Source: Gemmatimonadales bacterium
Lineage (GTDB): Bacteria; Gemmatimonadota; Gemmatimonadetes; Gemmatimonadales; GWC2-71-9
Assembly (NCBI GenBank): GCA_019637315.1
Contig: JAHBVU010000014.1
Coordinates: 1 to 64,000 of the forward strand
Direction of reading: 5' to 3'
Length of the DNA stretch: 64,000 nt
Shown here: positions 1-8,248 of the stretch, piece by piece
How positions within the stretch are numbered: the stretch's first letter is position 1
Layout: the number at the start of each line of letters is the position of its first letter
The notes under the pieces: model-generated
What the model was told of the DNA's origin: nothing
Seen by the model: the letters and a program-made list of their open reading frames with translations, nothing else
The model's database searches: none
Position numbers and translations under genes: made by a program

Positions 1-2
1 GG

Positions 3-287
3 TTGGTCCATGCGGCGCTCCTGGTGAGCGCCATGACCTTCTTCTCGGTGGTGTTTCCGTCTCGTGGCGGGGCGGCGGGTGCGGGGCTGGCGTTCTTCTT
101 CGGCACCCTCGTGCTGGCGATCTGGCCGGTGGCTACCCGTTACAGCTTCATTGGGTTGCCTGGTGGGGTCGGCGCGGTTGTACGATCGGCGCCGTACGCC
201 GCGACCTGGCCGGTGCTTACTGGCGTCGTGGCTACCGTAGGGTTTGCGGTTGCTGCCGTTGCTGCCTTTCGTCGTCAGGAACTCTGA
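3..287 (+). CDS. C-terminal part of a membrane protein, possibly an ABC-2 type permease (5' truncated by window edge)
   Basis: The reading frame is open at the window edge, so the true start lies upstream. The visible 94 residues hold three hydrophobic stretches (roughly residues 1-17, 25-45 and 68-88) joined by short loops, and the protein ends in a charged tail (RRQEL). This pattern fits the last membrane segments of an ABC-2 family permease, but no family-defining motif is visible, so the family is a guess. A 240-base gap follows before the next gene. Other polytopic membrane proteins are equally possible. Confidence 0.5.
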   Translation: MVHAALLVSAMTFFSVVFPSRGGAAGAGLAFFFGTLVLAIWPVATRYSFIGLPGGVGAVVRSAPYAATWPVLTGVVATVGFAVAAVAAFRRQEL

Positions 288-322
288 ACGCCTGATTTGA
301 TTGGAACCTCTCGAGTGCCGGT

Positions 323-348
323 GCCGCCCGGGTAGGGTCTAGGGCGGC
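323..348. repeat. Inverted repeat downstream of the truncated membrane gene
   Basis: GCCGCCC at 323-329 is complementary to GGGCGGC at 342-348 with a 12-base loop. It lies 35 bases after the first stop codon and could be a terminator, but no T-run follows. Flanking GATTGG (about 299-304) and CCAATC (348-353) may extend the pairing. Confidence 0.35.
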
Positions 349-387
349 CAATCCAAGTAGAAATACGAGATTGCCTCAACTGCTCCT

Positions 388-415
388 TTGGGATAGCCTT
401 GTAGTGATCTATTAA
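388..415 (+). promoter_or_regulatory. Candidate sigma-70 type promoter for the HemS-like gene
   Basis: TTGGGA at 388-393 and TATTAA at 410-415 are separated by 16 bases, upstream of the HemS-like gene in an AT-richer stretch. I saw no clear Fur-type operator around it. The assignment rests only on resemblance to -35/-10 boxes. Confidence 0.35.
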
Positions 416-527
416 AGAGAGTGAGAGCCATTTCCATGTACAGACGGACGATACTTCGTACCAGGTACTGGTGCCGGCCGCCGCTTGGCGGGTGTCTGAG
501 GGTCCACGCTTTCATGATGGAGTGGTG

Positions 528-1460
528 ATGTACGAGGAATTCAGCCCCGACTCGTCGAGCCCTGCTGCCGGACCAGTTGTTACGGAAGCGGAGAGGATTG
601 CACGCGGGTGCGGTTCGGGGTGCTGGCGGCTTCTTCCGTGCTGGAACGCGCTATTCACCGAGCTCCGGCCGCTCGGGACCGTCAGGGCAATCGTCCGGGC
701 TCCTGGTGTCTGGATCGCGCGTTGCCTTGATATCCGCCGCATGGTGTCTGCGGGCGGCGTGGCGGATCTCCTAGCGGGCGCGGCCCATTTTCGAGGCGAT
801 CTGTCCAGATGGGCCAGTGTCTACCTGACGGATGAGCGTTGGGCCGACGGCCAGGCGAGGAGCGTACGCTGGTTCGATGCTGCCGGGGCGCCTGCCTTCG
901 AGCTCCACGTTCCGGCGGAGGGGTGGGGAACCCTGGATATCCTGGTTGCCGGGTTTTCCGACCCAGACCAGGCGCCCGACCAACTCGTGACCCCGGAGCC
1001 CCTCCCGAAAGAGCCTCCGAACGACGATATTGATGTCAAGGAACTCCGTGCGGCCTGGGATCGGCTGAATCCGAGGACGCCGTTCTCGTCGTTACTGGTC
1101 CGGTTTGGCATCGGGCGCCCACAGGCGTACCGGCTGGCCGGGCCGAGTCGTGCGGAGCCTGTTGATCCCGTAAGCGTGTGCCGGATTGCCTGCCAGGCCC
1201 GGAAGACTGGGCGGCCGCTGGTGATACGGGTGCATGCTGGGACCTCGTCTTTGGCCTACGCAGGGCCAATCACGGGCCAAGCAATGGCGGATGGCGTTCC
1301 GCGGATGGTCGCCACCTGCCTTGCGGTTTCGGTCCAAGTGGATCGGAGCCACAGCGCGTGGAGCGTTACACGACCGGGTGTTGCGGCGATAGTGCGCAGC
1401 TCTGGTGTACGACGAATCGAATCGGTCGCTGGCCGGGTCTGCCTTGCCCACCGAGTGTGA
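528..1460 (+). CDS. HemS/ChuS/HmuS-like heme-utilisation protein, divergent
   Basis: This 310-residue protein resembles the cytoplasmic heme carrier/degradation family HemS/ChuS, which has two similar halves. In the first half, a stretch near residue 85 (SRWAS, then a GQxRS turn and WFDAAG) and the phrase ending in FSDPDQ match the family's first repeat. The second half begins at a LRAAWDRLNP segment, followed by RPQAYRLAG, a GPIT turn and SAWSVTRPG, matching the second repeat. ATG 528 is chosen because GGAG lies 5 bases upstream; an in-frame GTG at 471 would add 19 residues. The family's axial heme histidine, normally in a xTDxHxFF-like segment, appears replaced (NPRTPF). The two halves are recognisable but diverged, so heme handling is inferred and unproven. 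Confidence 0.6.
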   Translation: MYEEFSPDSSSPAAGPVVTEAERIARGCGSGCWRLLPCWNALFTELRPLGTVRAIVRAPGVWIARCLDIRRMVSAGGVADLLAGAAHFRGDLSRWASVYLTDERWADGQARSVRWFDAAGAPAFELHVPAEGWGTLDILVAGFSDPDQAPDQLVTPEPLPKEPPNDDIDVKELRAAWDRLNPRTPFSSLLVRFGIGRPQAYRLAGPSRAEPVDPVSVCRIACQARKTGRPLVIRVHAGTSSLAYAGPITGQAMADGVPRMVATCLAVSVQVDRSHSAWSVTRPGVAAIVRSSGVRRIESVAGRVCLAHRV

Positions 1461-1513
1461 CGTCGACTCCGTGTAACCAGTGTGTGTACCGTTAATCTCT
1501 GGAGCAGTCACAA

Positions 1514-2116
1514 GTGAATCTTCGTGGTCCGAAGGGTAAGATCGCCCGGGCGCTGGGCATTCCGTTGTCCCCCAAAACGGCCAAGGTCCTGGCGGCCCGG
1601 CCCGAGCGGCCCGGCCAGCACGGCGCGGCCCCGCAGCGCAAAGTTTCCGAGTACAAGCGGCAGCTGATGGAAAAGCAGCGGCTCCGCGCGCAGTACAACC
1701 TGAGTGAGCGGCAGCTGGAAAACGCCTTTGCCGAAGCCTCCCGCTTGCCGGGCAACACGGGTGAGCGGCTGTTGCAGCTGCTCGAGCTCCGGCTCGACGC
1801 CGTGGTGCTCCGTTCCGGGTTTGCCCGGACCATCTTTGCCGCCCGTCAGCTGGTGGCGCATGGTCACGTCACGGTCAACGGCCGGATCAGCAAGGCGCCG
1901 GGGCGTCGTTTGGCGCCGGGGGCCGTGGTCGGCCTGCGTGAGCGCAGCAAGGACATCGTGCCGGTCGTGGCGGCGCTCGAGGCGCGGCCCGTTGTGCCCA
2001 CCTACCTCGACGTCCAGGGCGCGGCGCGGAAGTCGACTGTGCGTGCCTTGCCGGTGCGCGATCAGATTCCGGTGCTCTGTGAGCCGGCGCTGGTGGTCGA
2101 GTTTTACTCGCGCTAA
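1514..2116 (+). CDS. rpsD: 30S ribosomal protein S4, zinc-free type
   Basis: The 200-residue product is a ribosomal protein S4, a primary 16S rRNA binding protein of the small-subunit body. The PGQHG motif near residue 33 and the segment with NTGERLLQLLELRLD around residue 80 are diagnostic, followed by the S4 RNA-binding fold (ARQLVAHGHVTVNGR, about residues 110-125). The N-terminus begins MNLRGPKGKI and lacks the four-cysteine zinc site of the common form. A GGAG site 9 bases before GTG 1514 supports the start. The gene stands alone instead of sitting in the S13-S11-S4-rpoA operon and has its own terminator, so it could be a second S4 copy or a relocated sole copy. Confidence 0.93.
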   Translation: MNLRGPKGKIARALGIPLSPKTAKVLAARPERPGQHGAAPQRKVSEYKRQLMEKQRLRAQYNLSERQLENAFAEASRLPGNTGERLLQLLELRLDAVVLRSGFARTIFAARQLVAHGHVTVNGRISKAPGRRLAPGAVVGLRERSKDIVPVVAALEARPVVPTYLDVQGAARKSTVRALPVRDQIPVLCEPALVVEFYSR

Positions 2117-2139
2117 ACGATCAGCGCCGCAGCTGTCGA

Positions 2140-2170
2140 GAAGGGCCCTGCATACGCGGGGCCCTTCTTG
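2140..2170 (+). terminator. Rho-independent terminator of rpsD
   Basis: GAAGGGCCC (2140-2148) pairs with GGGCCCTTC (2159-2167) around a 10-base loop, followed by TTG. It starts 24 bases after the rpsD stop. The 227 bases between it and the next start hold no gene I can support; they include a small GTCCGC/GCGGAC hairpin near 2352-2370. Confidence 0.8.
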
Positions 2171-2397
2171 CTTCAGGCCGATCTGCTATCGGGTAAGTCG
2201 AACAGCCAGGTGTGCGGTCATGGGACCACCACAATCAGGATGCTGGCGAACGACGTTGGTGCTGTCTCACGGTCGATAGATCGGGTCTCTGATCGACACC
2301 GCATTTCGCGCTGGCGGGGCATACACCACGAACCATGTGGGTCCTTCGTATCCGTCCGCCGCTTGCGGACACCCGAGGGACGCGTCAGAGTTCAGCC

Positions 2398-5319
2398 ATG
2401 ACGAGTTCCCTGGTCGACCCTCCGTTGCCGGTTCAGCTGACCCGATTCATCGGCCGCGAGCGCGAAATGGCCGATCTTGGCGGTTTGCTTGGCGAGGTCC
2501 GGCTTGTCACCATCACCGGGCCGGGCGGCGTCGGCAAGACTCGGCTGGCCCGCGAGGTTGCCGCCAAAGTCCTGGCGGATGGGGGCGAAGTGGGGTGGGT
2601 GGAACTCGCTCCGCTGGCTGATCCTGCCCTGTTGGCCCAACAGATTGCCGCGTGTCTCGGCATACCTGAAGAGCCTGGGCGATCAGCCTCCGATAGTGTG
2701 CTGGACGCGCTGCAGGCTCGTCGGCTGACCCTCGTGCTCGACAACTGTGAGCACCTGGTCGACGCCTGCGCCGCACAAGTCGACCTTCTCCTGCGCCATT
2801 GCCCCGGTCTCACCATCCTGGCGACCAGCCGCGAGGGGCTCGGCGTCGATGGTGAACGGGCCTGGCTGGTACCGCCGCTGTCGCTTCCAACGGCCGGGAC
2901 CGACCTTCGGCCAGACAACCTCTTCCAGTACGAGGCGATTCAACTCTTCGTCGAACGAGCGGGTGACGTCCTTCCGTCCTTTCGGCTCACTGAAGCCAAC
3001 GCCAGCACGATCGTGCAGATTTGCCGCCGTCTGGACGGCATTCCCCTGGCCATTGAGCTGGCCGCCGCTCGGGTGCGCGTCCTGGCTCCGGAGCAGATCG
3101 CCGAGCGACTGGACGACGCGTTCCAGCTGCTGACTCGGGGCAGGCGCACCGCCATACCGCGCCACCAGACCCTCCGCGCCACCGTCGACTGGAGTTACCG
3201 CCTGCTGAGCACAAAGGAGCAGGTGCTGCTGCAGCGACTCTCGGTCTTTGCGGGCGAGTTCTCGCTGGAGGCGGCGGAAGCCGTCTGCGCAGGTGACGGG
3301 ATCGAGGCCGACGAAGTGCTCGATCTGGTGGCGAGGCTGGTGGACCGTTCGCTGGTGGTAATGCGAGAGCGGATTGGCAGCGCGGGTTATTGGTTGCTGG
3401 AGATCGTACGACAGTACGGTCGGGATCGGGGCCAGGCGGCGCCGTCGGCCGATCGCGACACGCGGGCCAGGCATGCCGCATATTTTGCCCGGCTAGCCGA
3501 GACCGGCCGTCCCGAGCTCGAGCGCACCGGGTCGAGTGCCTGGGTCACGCGGTTGCGCGGCGAGCAGGACAACATTCGGGCGGCGCTCCATTGGTCGCTG
3601 TCCGGCGGGCACGACATCGGGGTTGCGCTCGACCTTGTCTCGGCGCTCTGGCGTTTCTGGTTTCATGCCAATCAGTGGCGTGAAGGTGCGACCTGGTGTG
3701 AGGCAATGCTGGCCACCACCCCCGACCGCACGCCGGATCCCCGCTGGATTCGCGCGCTGCACGGTGCCGGCGTCTTTGCGTACCTGGCTCGCAACAGCGA
3801 TCACTGCCGTTCGCGGCTCGAGGAGGCGGAGCGATTGTCACGCCTCCTGGGCGATCCGGAGCTCCAGGCGACGACGGATTACCGTCTGGCGCACCTGTAC
3901 TGCGATCTCGGATTGGACGCACTCGCGCTGGCGCGGGCCGAGTCGGGTCTGGCACGGGCGCGCGAGAGCGGCAAGCCGTGGGTCGTGGCCGAGGTGCTGG
4001 TATACGCGGTGGCCTTCGTGCACCGGGTTCAGGGGCGCCCGGATCAGGCCGATGCCGCATTTGCCGAAGCTGCGGAGCTGGCCCAGGATTCGGCGGCGTG
4101 GATGGCGCTGGTCGAGGCGGCAATGGGTCGCGCACTGCTGGCTCTCAATCGGGACGATATGGCGGCAGCTGCGCGGCATGCGGTGCAGGCCTTTGGCGCC
4201 GCGCGAACCCTGGCCGATGACTGGTATGTCTCCCGAGCACTGCTGATTGCGGCCGCGGCATCTCGCCGGGCAGGCGATTCGGTCCGCGCTGCTCAGCTGC
4301 TGGGTTACGGCGCGGCGCTGCGTGAGGCTTCCGGCACACAGGTCTTTTCGCACGAGCAGGCCTTCTTTACAGAAACGACGGAGGGCGTTGAGCGCGCGCT
4401 GGGCCGGGACGATGCGGTCCGCTGGCGGGCGGTCGGCGCGGCGCTACCGATCGACGAGGTCATTCGGCTGGCGGAGGTGGGAAGCTCGGGGGTCGAGCCG
4501 AAGCGCTCAGGTGTACCTGGGCCGATCGCGATCGCACCAGAGGTGCCCGTGGCATCCGGGCCGCGGCTGCGCATCGTGACCCTCGGACGCACCGAGATCT
4601 ACCAGGACGGTAGGCCGCTTGCGGCAGAAGCGTGGGCCTATGCCAAGCCCATGGAACTGCTGCTGTATCTGGTGATGCATCCCGAAGGTCGGACGCGGGA
4701 GCAGATCGGGGTCGCCTTCTGGCCCGATGGGTCAGCTGCGCAGGTCAAGAACGTCTTTCATGTGTCGCTGCATCAGCTGCGCAAACGGCTCGGCCGTCAT
4801 GACTGGATTCTCTTCGAGCGGAATCGCTATCGTGTCAACGAGGCGCTCGGCGTCGAAGTGGATGCCATTCGTTTCGCCGATCGGATTGTCGCGGCGCTGC
4901 GCCTGGCCCAGGCGGGCTCGGTGCCGGTGGACGCCTTGCAGGAGGCGCTGCTCGATTACGCCGGTGATTACCTCGAAGCCAATACGGCCGGCGACTGGCA
5001 CCTGGAACACCGCGACCATCTGCGCCGCCTGTACCTGAACGGCCTGTCTGCCCTCGGACGAGGCCTGACTGCCGCGGCACGCTTCGAGGAGGCGGCCGAG
5101 GTGTACCGGAAGCTGGTGCGGACTGACGACCTGAACGAGACCGCACATCGCGGGTTGATGCACGCGCTGGCCCGCGCCGGCGATCGGGCCGGGGCGCTGC
5201 GTCACTACGAGCGGCTGGTTGCGCTCCTGGAAGCGGAACTCGAAGCGGCGCCGGAGCAGGAAACGGTCGATCTCGCGGACGCCATTCGCGCCGCCGCCGT
5301 CCCCTCGCTGGTCGATTAA
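2398..5319 (+). CDS. STAND-type ATPase regulator with TPRs and C-terminal SARP/BTAD DNA-binding module
   Basis: This 973-residue protein begins with an AfsR/NB-ARC-like ATPase: Walker A GPGGVGKT at residues 41-48, then LVLDNCEHL as the Walker B region. A long helical region with TPR character covers about residues 400-700. From about residue 722 comes an OmpR-like winged helix (LRIVTLGRTEIYQDG, later EQIGVAFWPD and LHQLRKRLG) and then a bacterial transcriptional activation domain up to the C-terminus. Such proteins are signal-sensing transcription activators. In classical AfsR-type SARPs the DNA-binding/BTAD part comes first, so the order is reversed here. ATG 2398 gives a family-like N-terminus (PVQLTRFIGRE); an in-frame ATG at 2335 is possible. 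No target is evident from neighbours. Confidence 0.88.
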   Translation: MTSSLVDPPLPVQLTRFIGREREMADLGGLLGEVRLVTITGPGGVGKTRLAREVAAKVLADGGEVGWVELAPLADPALLAQQIAACLGIPEEPGRSASDSVLDALQARRLTLVLDNCEHLVDACAAQVDLLLRHCPGLTILATSREGLGVDGERAWLVPPLSLPTAGTDLRPDNLFQYEAIQLFVERAGDVLPSFRLTEANASTIVQICRRLDGIPLAIELAAARVRVLAPEQIAERLDDAFQLLTRGRRTAIPRHQTLRATVDWSYRLLSTKEQVLLQRLSVFAGEFSLEAAEAVCAGDGIEADEVLDLVARLVDRSLVVMRERIGSAGYWLLEIVRQYGRDRGQAAPSADRDTRARHAAYFARLAETGRPELERTGSSAWVTRLRGEQDNIRAALHWSLSGGHDIGVALDLVSALWRFWFHANQWREGATWCEAMLATTPDRTPDPRWIRALHGAGVFAYLARNSDHCRSRLEEAERLSRLLGDPELQATTDYRLAHLYCDLGLDALALARAESGLARARESGKPWVVAEVLVYAVAFVHRVQGRPDQADAAFAEAAELAQDSAAWMALVEAAMGRALLALNRDDMAAAARHAVQAFGAARTLADDWYVSRALLIAAAASRRAGDSVRAAQLLGYGAALREASGTQVFSHEQAFFTETTEGVERALGRDDAVRWRAVGAALPIDEVIRLAEVGSSGVEPKRSGVPGPIAIAPEVPVASGPRLRIVTLGRTEIYQDGRPLAAEAWAYAKPMELLLYLVMHPEGRTREQIGVAFWPDGSAAQVKNVFHVSLHQLRKRLGRHDWILFERNRYRVNEALGVEVDAIRFADRIVAALRLAQAGSVPVDALQEALLDYAGDYLEANTAGDWHLEHRDHLRRLYLNGLSALGRGLTAAARFEEAAEVYRKLVRTDDLNETAHRGLMHALARAGDRAGALRHYERLVALLEAELEAAPEQETVDLADAIRAAAVPSLVD

Positions 5320-5413
5320 GCGGTTGGAGACGGGCTGTAATCGCCCGGTAAGGCCCGAGGCGGAGATTGTCGGCTCGTTTCCTGTTCGGACCCAAGCGAG
5401 CCCGAGGCCAATC

Positions 5414-6322
5414 GTGTTATCCCATCGGCGGTACCTTGCGACCCTGCTGTCGCTCACCTTTCCATGCCTGATCGTCTCTTGCGCCACGACCGGCGCCACC
5501 CTCGGCAGCGGGGTGGGGGACACCTATCTCGAGCGCCCGCCGCACTACGCGGGCGTCGGTTTGCCCGATCCCGTCCGGCCACTCGGCTATCTGCCGGTCA
5601 GCTACCAGCGAGGCGCCTCCCAATCTCCCGTATTCGACCCCGCCCCAGGGGGCGAACTGCAGAGGCTCCTGATCGAAATGACAGCGTACCTCGATTCTCT
5701 GGGCGTCGGGCCACGGCTCGGCGAGGGCGGGTCCGGGCCGCGGCCAGGCGCCGTACCCCCGGATGTGCGCTTCGGGTGTGAGACAGAGACCGGCGCGCCG
5801 GATGCCGACTGTGCCGAGCGTGGCGGCGAGGCCCTTGGGCGAGGGTACCAGCACCTCAAGCTGTCGGTCGGGCGTCCCTCGGCCGATTGGGCCAGCTGGA
5901 TCGACACGACGATGGCAACAGGGCAGGTCGAAGGAGCGCTCGTGATCACGCTCGAGATCGGTCAGTACTGGATCCGGCAGCGCGGGCTGGTTGGAAGCAA
6001 GGAGGTCGTGCTTGGCACCGATCACGTCGCCAAGTTGCCATGGCTGACGTCGCTCGAGACGCCGGTGGCGGTGGTCCAGCTCACCGGCGCGCTGATCGGT
6101 CCTGGCGGCAAAGCGCTTCGGATCGGCGCTGAGGGGCTGCTGGCGCGCCGCACCCCCTTGCTGATCAGCGCGGTGGGGGGCCAAGCGCTGGTAACGGACG
6201 ATGAGATCCGCGCGCTCGGCACGGACCGTCGGGTCGACCTGCCGGGGGAGCCGCTCGTCTGGCAGGTCGGGCTGCGCCATCTGGTGGCCGGGCTGACCGG
6301 TCGCCCTGGGGCTGGAGGATGA
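5414..6322 (+). CDS. Predicted lipoprotein of unknown function
   Basis: The GTG start at 5414 is preferred because it directly opens a signal peptide with a lipobox (IVSC, cysteine at residue 23) and has GAGG six bases upstream; the frame stays open further upstream inside the preceding gene, but those residues look like a shadow. The 302-residue mature protein has a Gly/Pro-rich segment around residues 95-115 and a mixed alpha/beta part after it. I recognise no domain. It should be anchored in the envelope. The gene follows the SARP-like regulator by 94 bases and ends at a strong hairpin, so it is monocistronic or the last gene of a short unit. Confidence 0.75.
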   Translation: MLSHRRYLATLLSLTFPCLIVSCATTGATLGSGVGDTYLERPPHYAGVGLPDPVRPLGYLPVSYQRGASQSPVFDPAPGGELQRLLIEMTAYLDSLGVGPRLGEGGSGPRPGAVPPDVRFGCETETGAPDADCAERGGEALGRGYQHLKLSVGRPSADWASWIDTTMATGQVEGALVITLEIGQYWIRQRGLVGSKEVVLGTDHVAKLPWLTSLETPVAVVQLTGALIGPGGKALRIGAEGLLARRTPLLISAVGGQALVTDDEIRALGTDRRVDLPGEPLVWQVGLRHLVAGLTGRPGAGG

Positions 6323-6327
6323 TCCCC

Positions 6328-6364
6328 GCGGTGGTCGGACCTTTGGGTCCGGCCACCGCTTTCC
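6328..6364 (+). terminator. Strong hairpin terminator
   Basis: A 14-base-pair stem (6328-6341 with 6346-6359, one G-T pair) around a TTTG loop is followed by TTTCC, a few bases after the stop of the lipoprotein gene. Confidence 0.8.
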
Positions 6365-6471
6365 ACTGCTTACCGCTGGGGCCCGCCTGACCCGTCCATC
6401 CGACTAATCGCTCGATAAGACCCGAAGCTCAGATTCGGATCATCAAACTCAACTGGAGTGAGGATCCGAGT

Positions 6472-8217
6472 ATGTGGTACAGTCTGATGCTGGTTCGGCC
6501 GGGCCGCGTGGCCCGGCGTTTTCTGATCACCCTGCTTGCCGGCGCGCTCCTGGCGGCGTGCGGCGAGGATGGGGCGGGGCCGGGGCAGCCTCCGGTGGTG
6601 GCCAGCGTGCAGGTGCAGCCTGGCCAAGGCACGGTGACCGTCGGCGACGAACTACCGTTTACCGTGCGCGCGCTCGACGCCGGCGGGCGCGAAATCACAG
6701 GGCGGCTGGTCGCCTGGTCCTCCAGCGCACCTGCCGTGGCAACGGTTACGGCAGCAGGAGTCGTCACCGCATTGAGCGCGGGCACGGCTGACATTCGCGC
6801 CGCAGTCGACGGGGTAACGGGGGCAAGCGAGCTGACGGTGGCCGAAGCTGCGGTGGCTGCGGTGACGCTCGATGTGTCCGATCTGCATCTCTGGCCGGGC
6901 GAAACCCGCCGGCTTCAGGCGGCGGCAAAGGATGCGGCCGGGCGCCTCTTGCAGGGTCGTGCTGCGGCCTGGAGCAGCGCGAGTCCTGCCGTCGCGACGG
7001 TAGGTCCGGACGGCCGCGTTCTGGCGGTGGGGCCGGGGCAGGGTGAAATCCGGGTCGTCATTGAAGGCATCGAGGCCGTGGCCCGCGTCACGGTGAGCCG
7101 CCGACCCGTGGCCTTCATCGCGATCACGCCTTTGACGCCGGTCCTGACTCTTGGGGAAGGCGTTCAGTTGACGGCCGTGACCAAGGACGCGACCGGTCAG
7201 CCGTTGGAGGAGCGGATTGTCGAGTGGTCGGTCGACAACGGCAATGCGACGATTTCCGATGACGGTCTGCTGACCGCCGTGCGTGAGGGATATGTCACCG
7301 TTACCGCGCGAAGCGAGGGTGTTGCGGCATCGATGGGTGCCACGATTGTCGATGACGCGGAGTACGAACACGATCTGCTTTATCATCGGGTGACTGCGGC
7401 AGGTTCGTCCGAGCTGTTCGTTCTCACGCTCGGCACCGGGCTCGCTCCGTTGCGGCTCAACGCCGGATCGGTGTCGCATGCGCCGACGTCCTCTCCTGAC
7501 GGGCGACGGGTGGCGTTTGCCGTCTCGATGCGCGAACTCGGCACGGGCTTGCCGGTCGACGACATCTTTGTGATCGATCGGATCGGTGGTCTCAACCTTC
7601 GACGGTTGACCGCCACCGCTGGGATCGACGATCAGCCGGTCTGGTCGCCGGCCGGGGGGAAGATTGCCTATCGTCGGGCAGCCGGTGACGGTCGCTCCGA
7701 CATCTGGGTGATGAACGAGGACGGGAGCGCGCCGGCCAACCTCACCGCCGACATGGATGCAGCCGCGGTCCGCAGCGCACCGGCGTGGACTCGGGATGGA
7801 ACCCGCCTCGCCTACAGTCAGATTCACAACGGCCCGGCGGGTACGACGGCTTCTATCTGGGTCATGAATGCCGACGGTTCCAGCAAAACTCAGCTCACGA
7901 GCACGTTAACCGGATTCGATGCATCGCCAACCTGGTCACCTGACGGAACCCGGATCGCGTTCGTTCGTTATTACGGCGCCGAGGCGGACATCACGATCCT
8001 CCGTCTGAGTGACGGTAGTCTGACCCGGATTCCGCTCGAGGGTCGACAAACGACGCCAGCCTGGTCGCCGGACGGCTGGTTGATTGCCTTCGGGCAAAAC
8101 GTTCGCGGGATCGACGAGCTGTTCACGATGCAGGTGAACGGAACCAACGTACGCCTGCGGACCTCGGATCGAAGCTGGGGCGGCGGTCTGGCGCCGGCAT
8201 GGATCCGTCGCTTCTGA
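6472..8217 (+). CDS. Lipoprotein with three BIG2 (Ig-like) domains and a C-terminal TolB-like beta-propeller
   Basis: The 581-residue protein opens with a lipoprotein signal peptide (LAAC, cysteine at residue 30). Three bacterial Ig-like BIG2 repeats follow (about residues 45-290), each with the WSSxxPAVATV-type core and a G-T/A-A-x-I/V ending. The C-terminal half carries PD40/TolB-type blades with the recurring pattern P-x-W-S-P-D-G-x-x-I-A-F (for example near 7640, 7790, 7930 and 8050). Such propellers usually bind proteins or peptides at the cell surface or in the periplasm. AGGA lies 7 bases before ATG 6472. It has its own leader after a terminator. The exact ligand cannot be read from the sequence. 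Confidence 0.88.
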   Translation: MWYSLMLVRPGRVARRFLITLLAGALLAACGEDGAGPGQPPVVASVQVQPGQGTVTVGDELPFTVRALDAGGREITGRLVAWSSSAPAVATVTAAGVVTALSAGTADIRAAVDGVTGASELTVAEAAVAAVTLDVSDLHLWPGETRRLQAAAKDAAGRLLQGRAAAWSSASPAVATVGPDGRVLAVGPGQGEIRVVIEGIEAVARVTVSRRPVAFIAITPLTPVLTLGEGVQLTAVTKDATGQPLEERIVEWSVDNGNATISDDGLLTAVREGYVTVTARSEGVAASMGATIVDDAEYEHDLLYHRVTAAGSSELFVLTLGTGLAPLRLNAGSVSHAPTSSPDGRRVAFAVSMRELGTGLPVDDIFVIDRIGGLNLRRLTATAGIDDQPVWSPAGGKIAYRRAAGDGRSDIWVMNEDGSAPANLTADMDAAAVRSAPAWTRDGTRLAYSQIHNGPAGTTASIWVMNADGSSKTQLTSTLTGFDASPTWSPDGTRIAFVRYYGAEADITILRLSDGSLTRIPLEGRQTTPAWSPDGWLIAFGQNVRGIDELFTMQVNGTNVRLRTSDRSWGGGLAPAWIRRF

Positions 8218-8248
8218 TGGTCAGGGCGAGGCGAGGAGAGAAAGGCTC

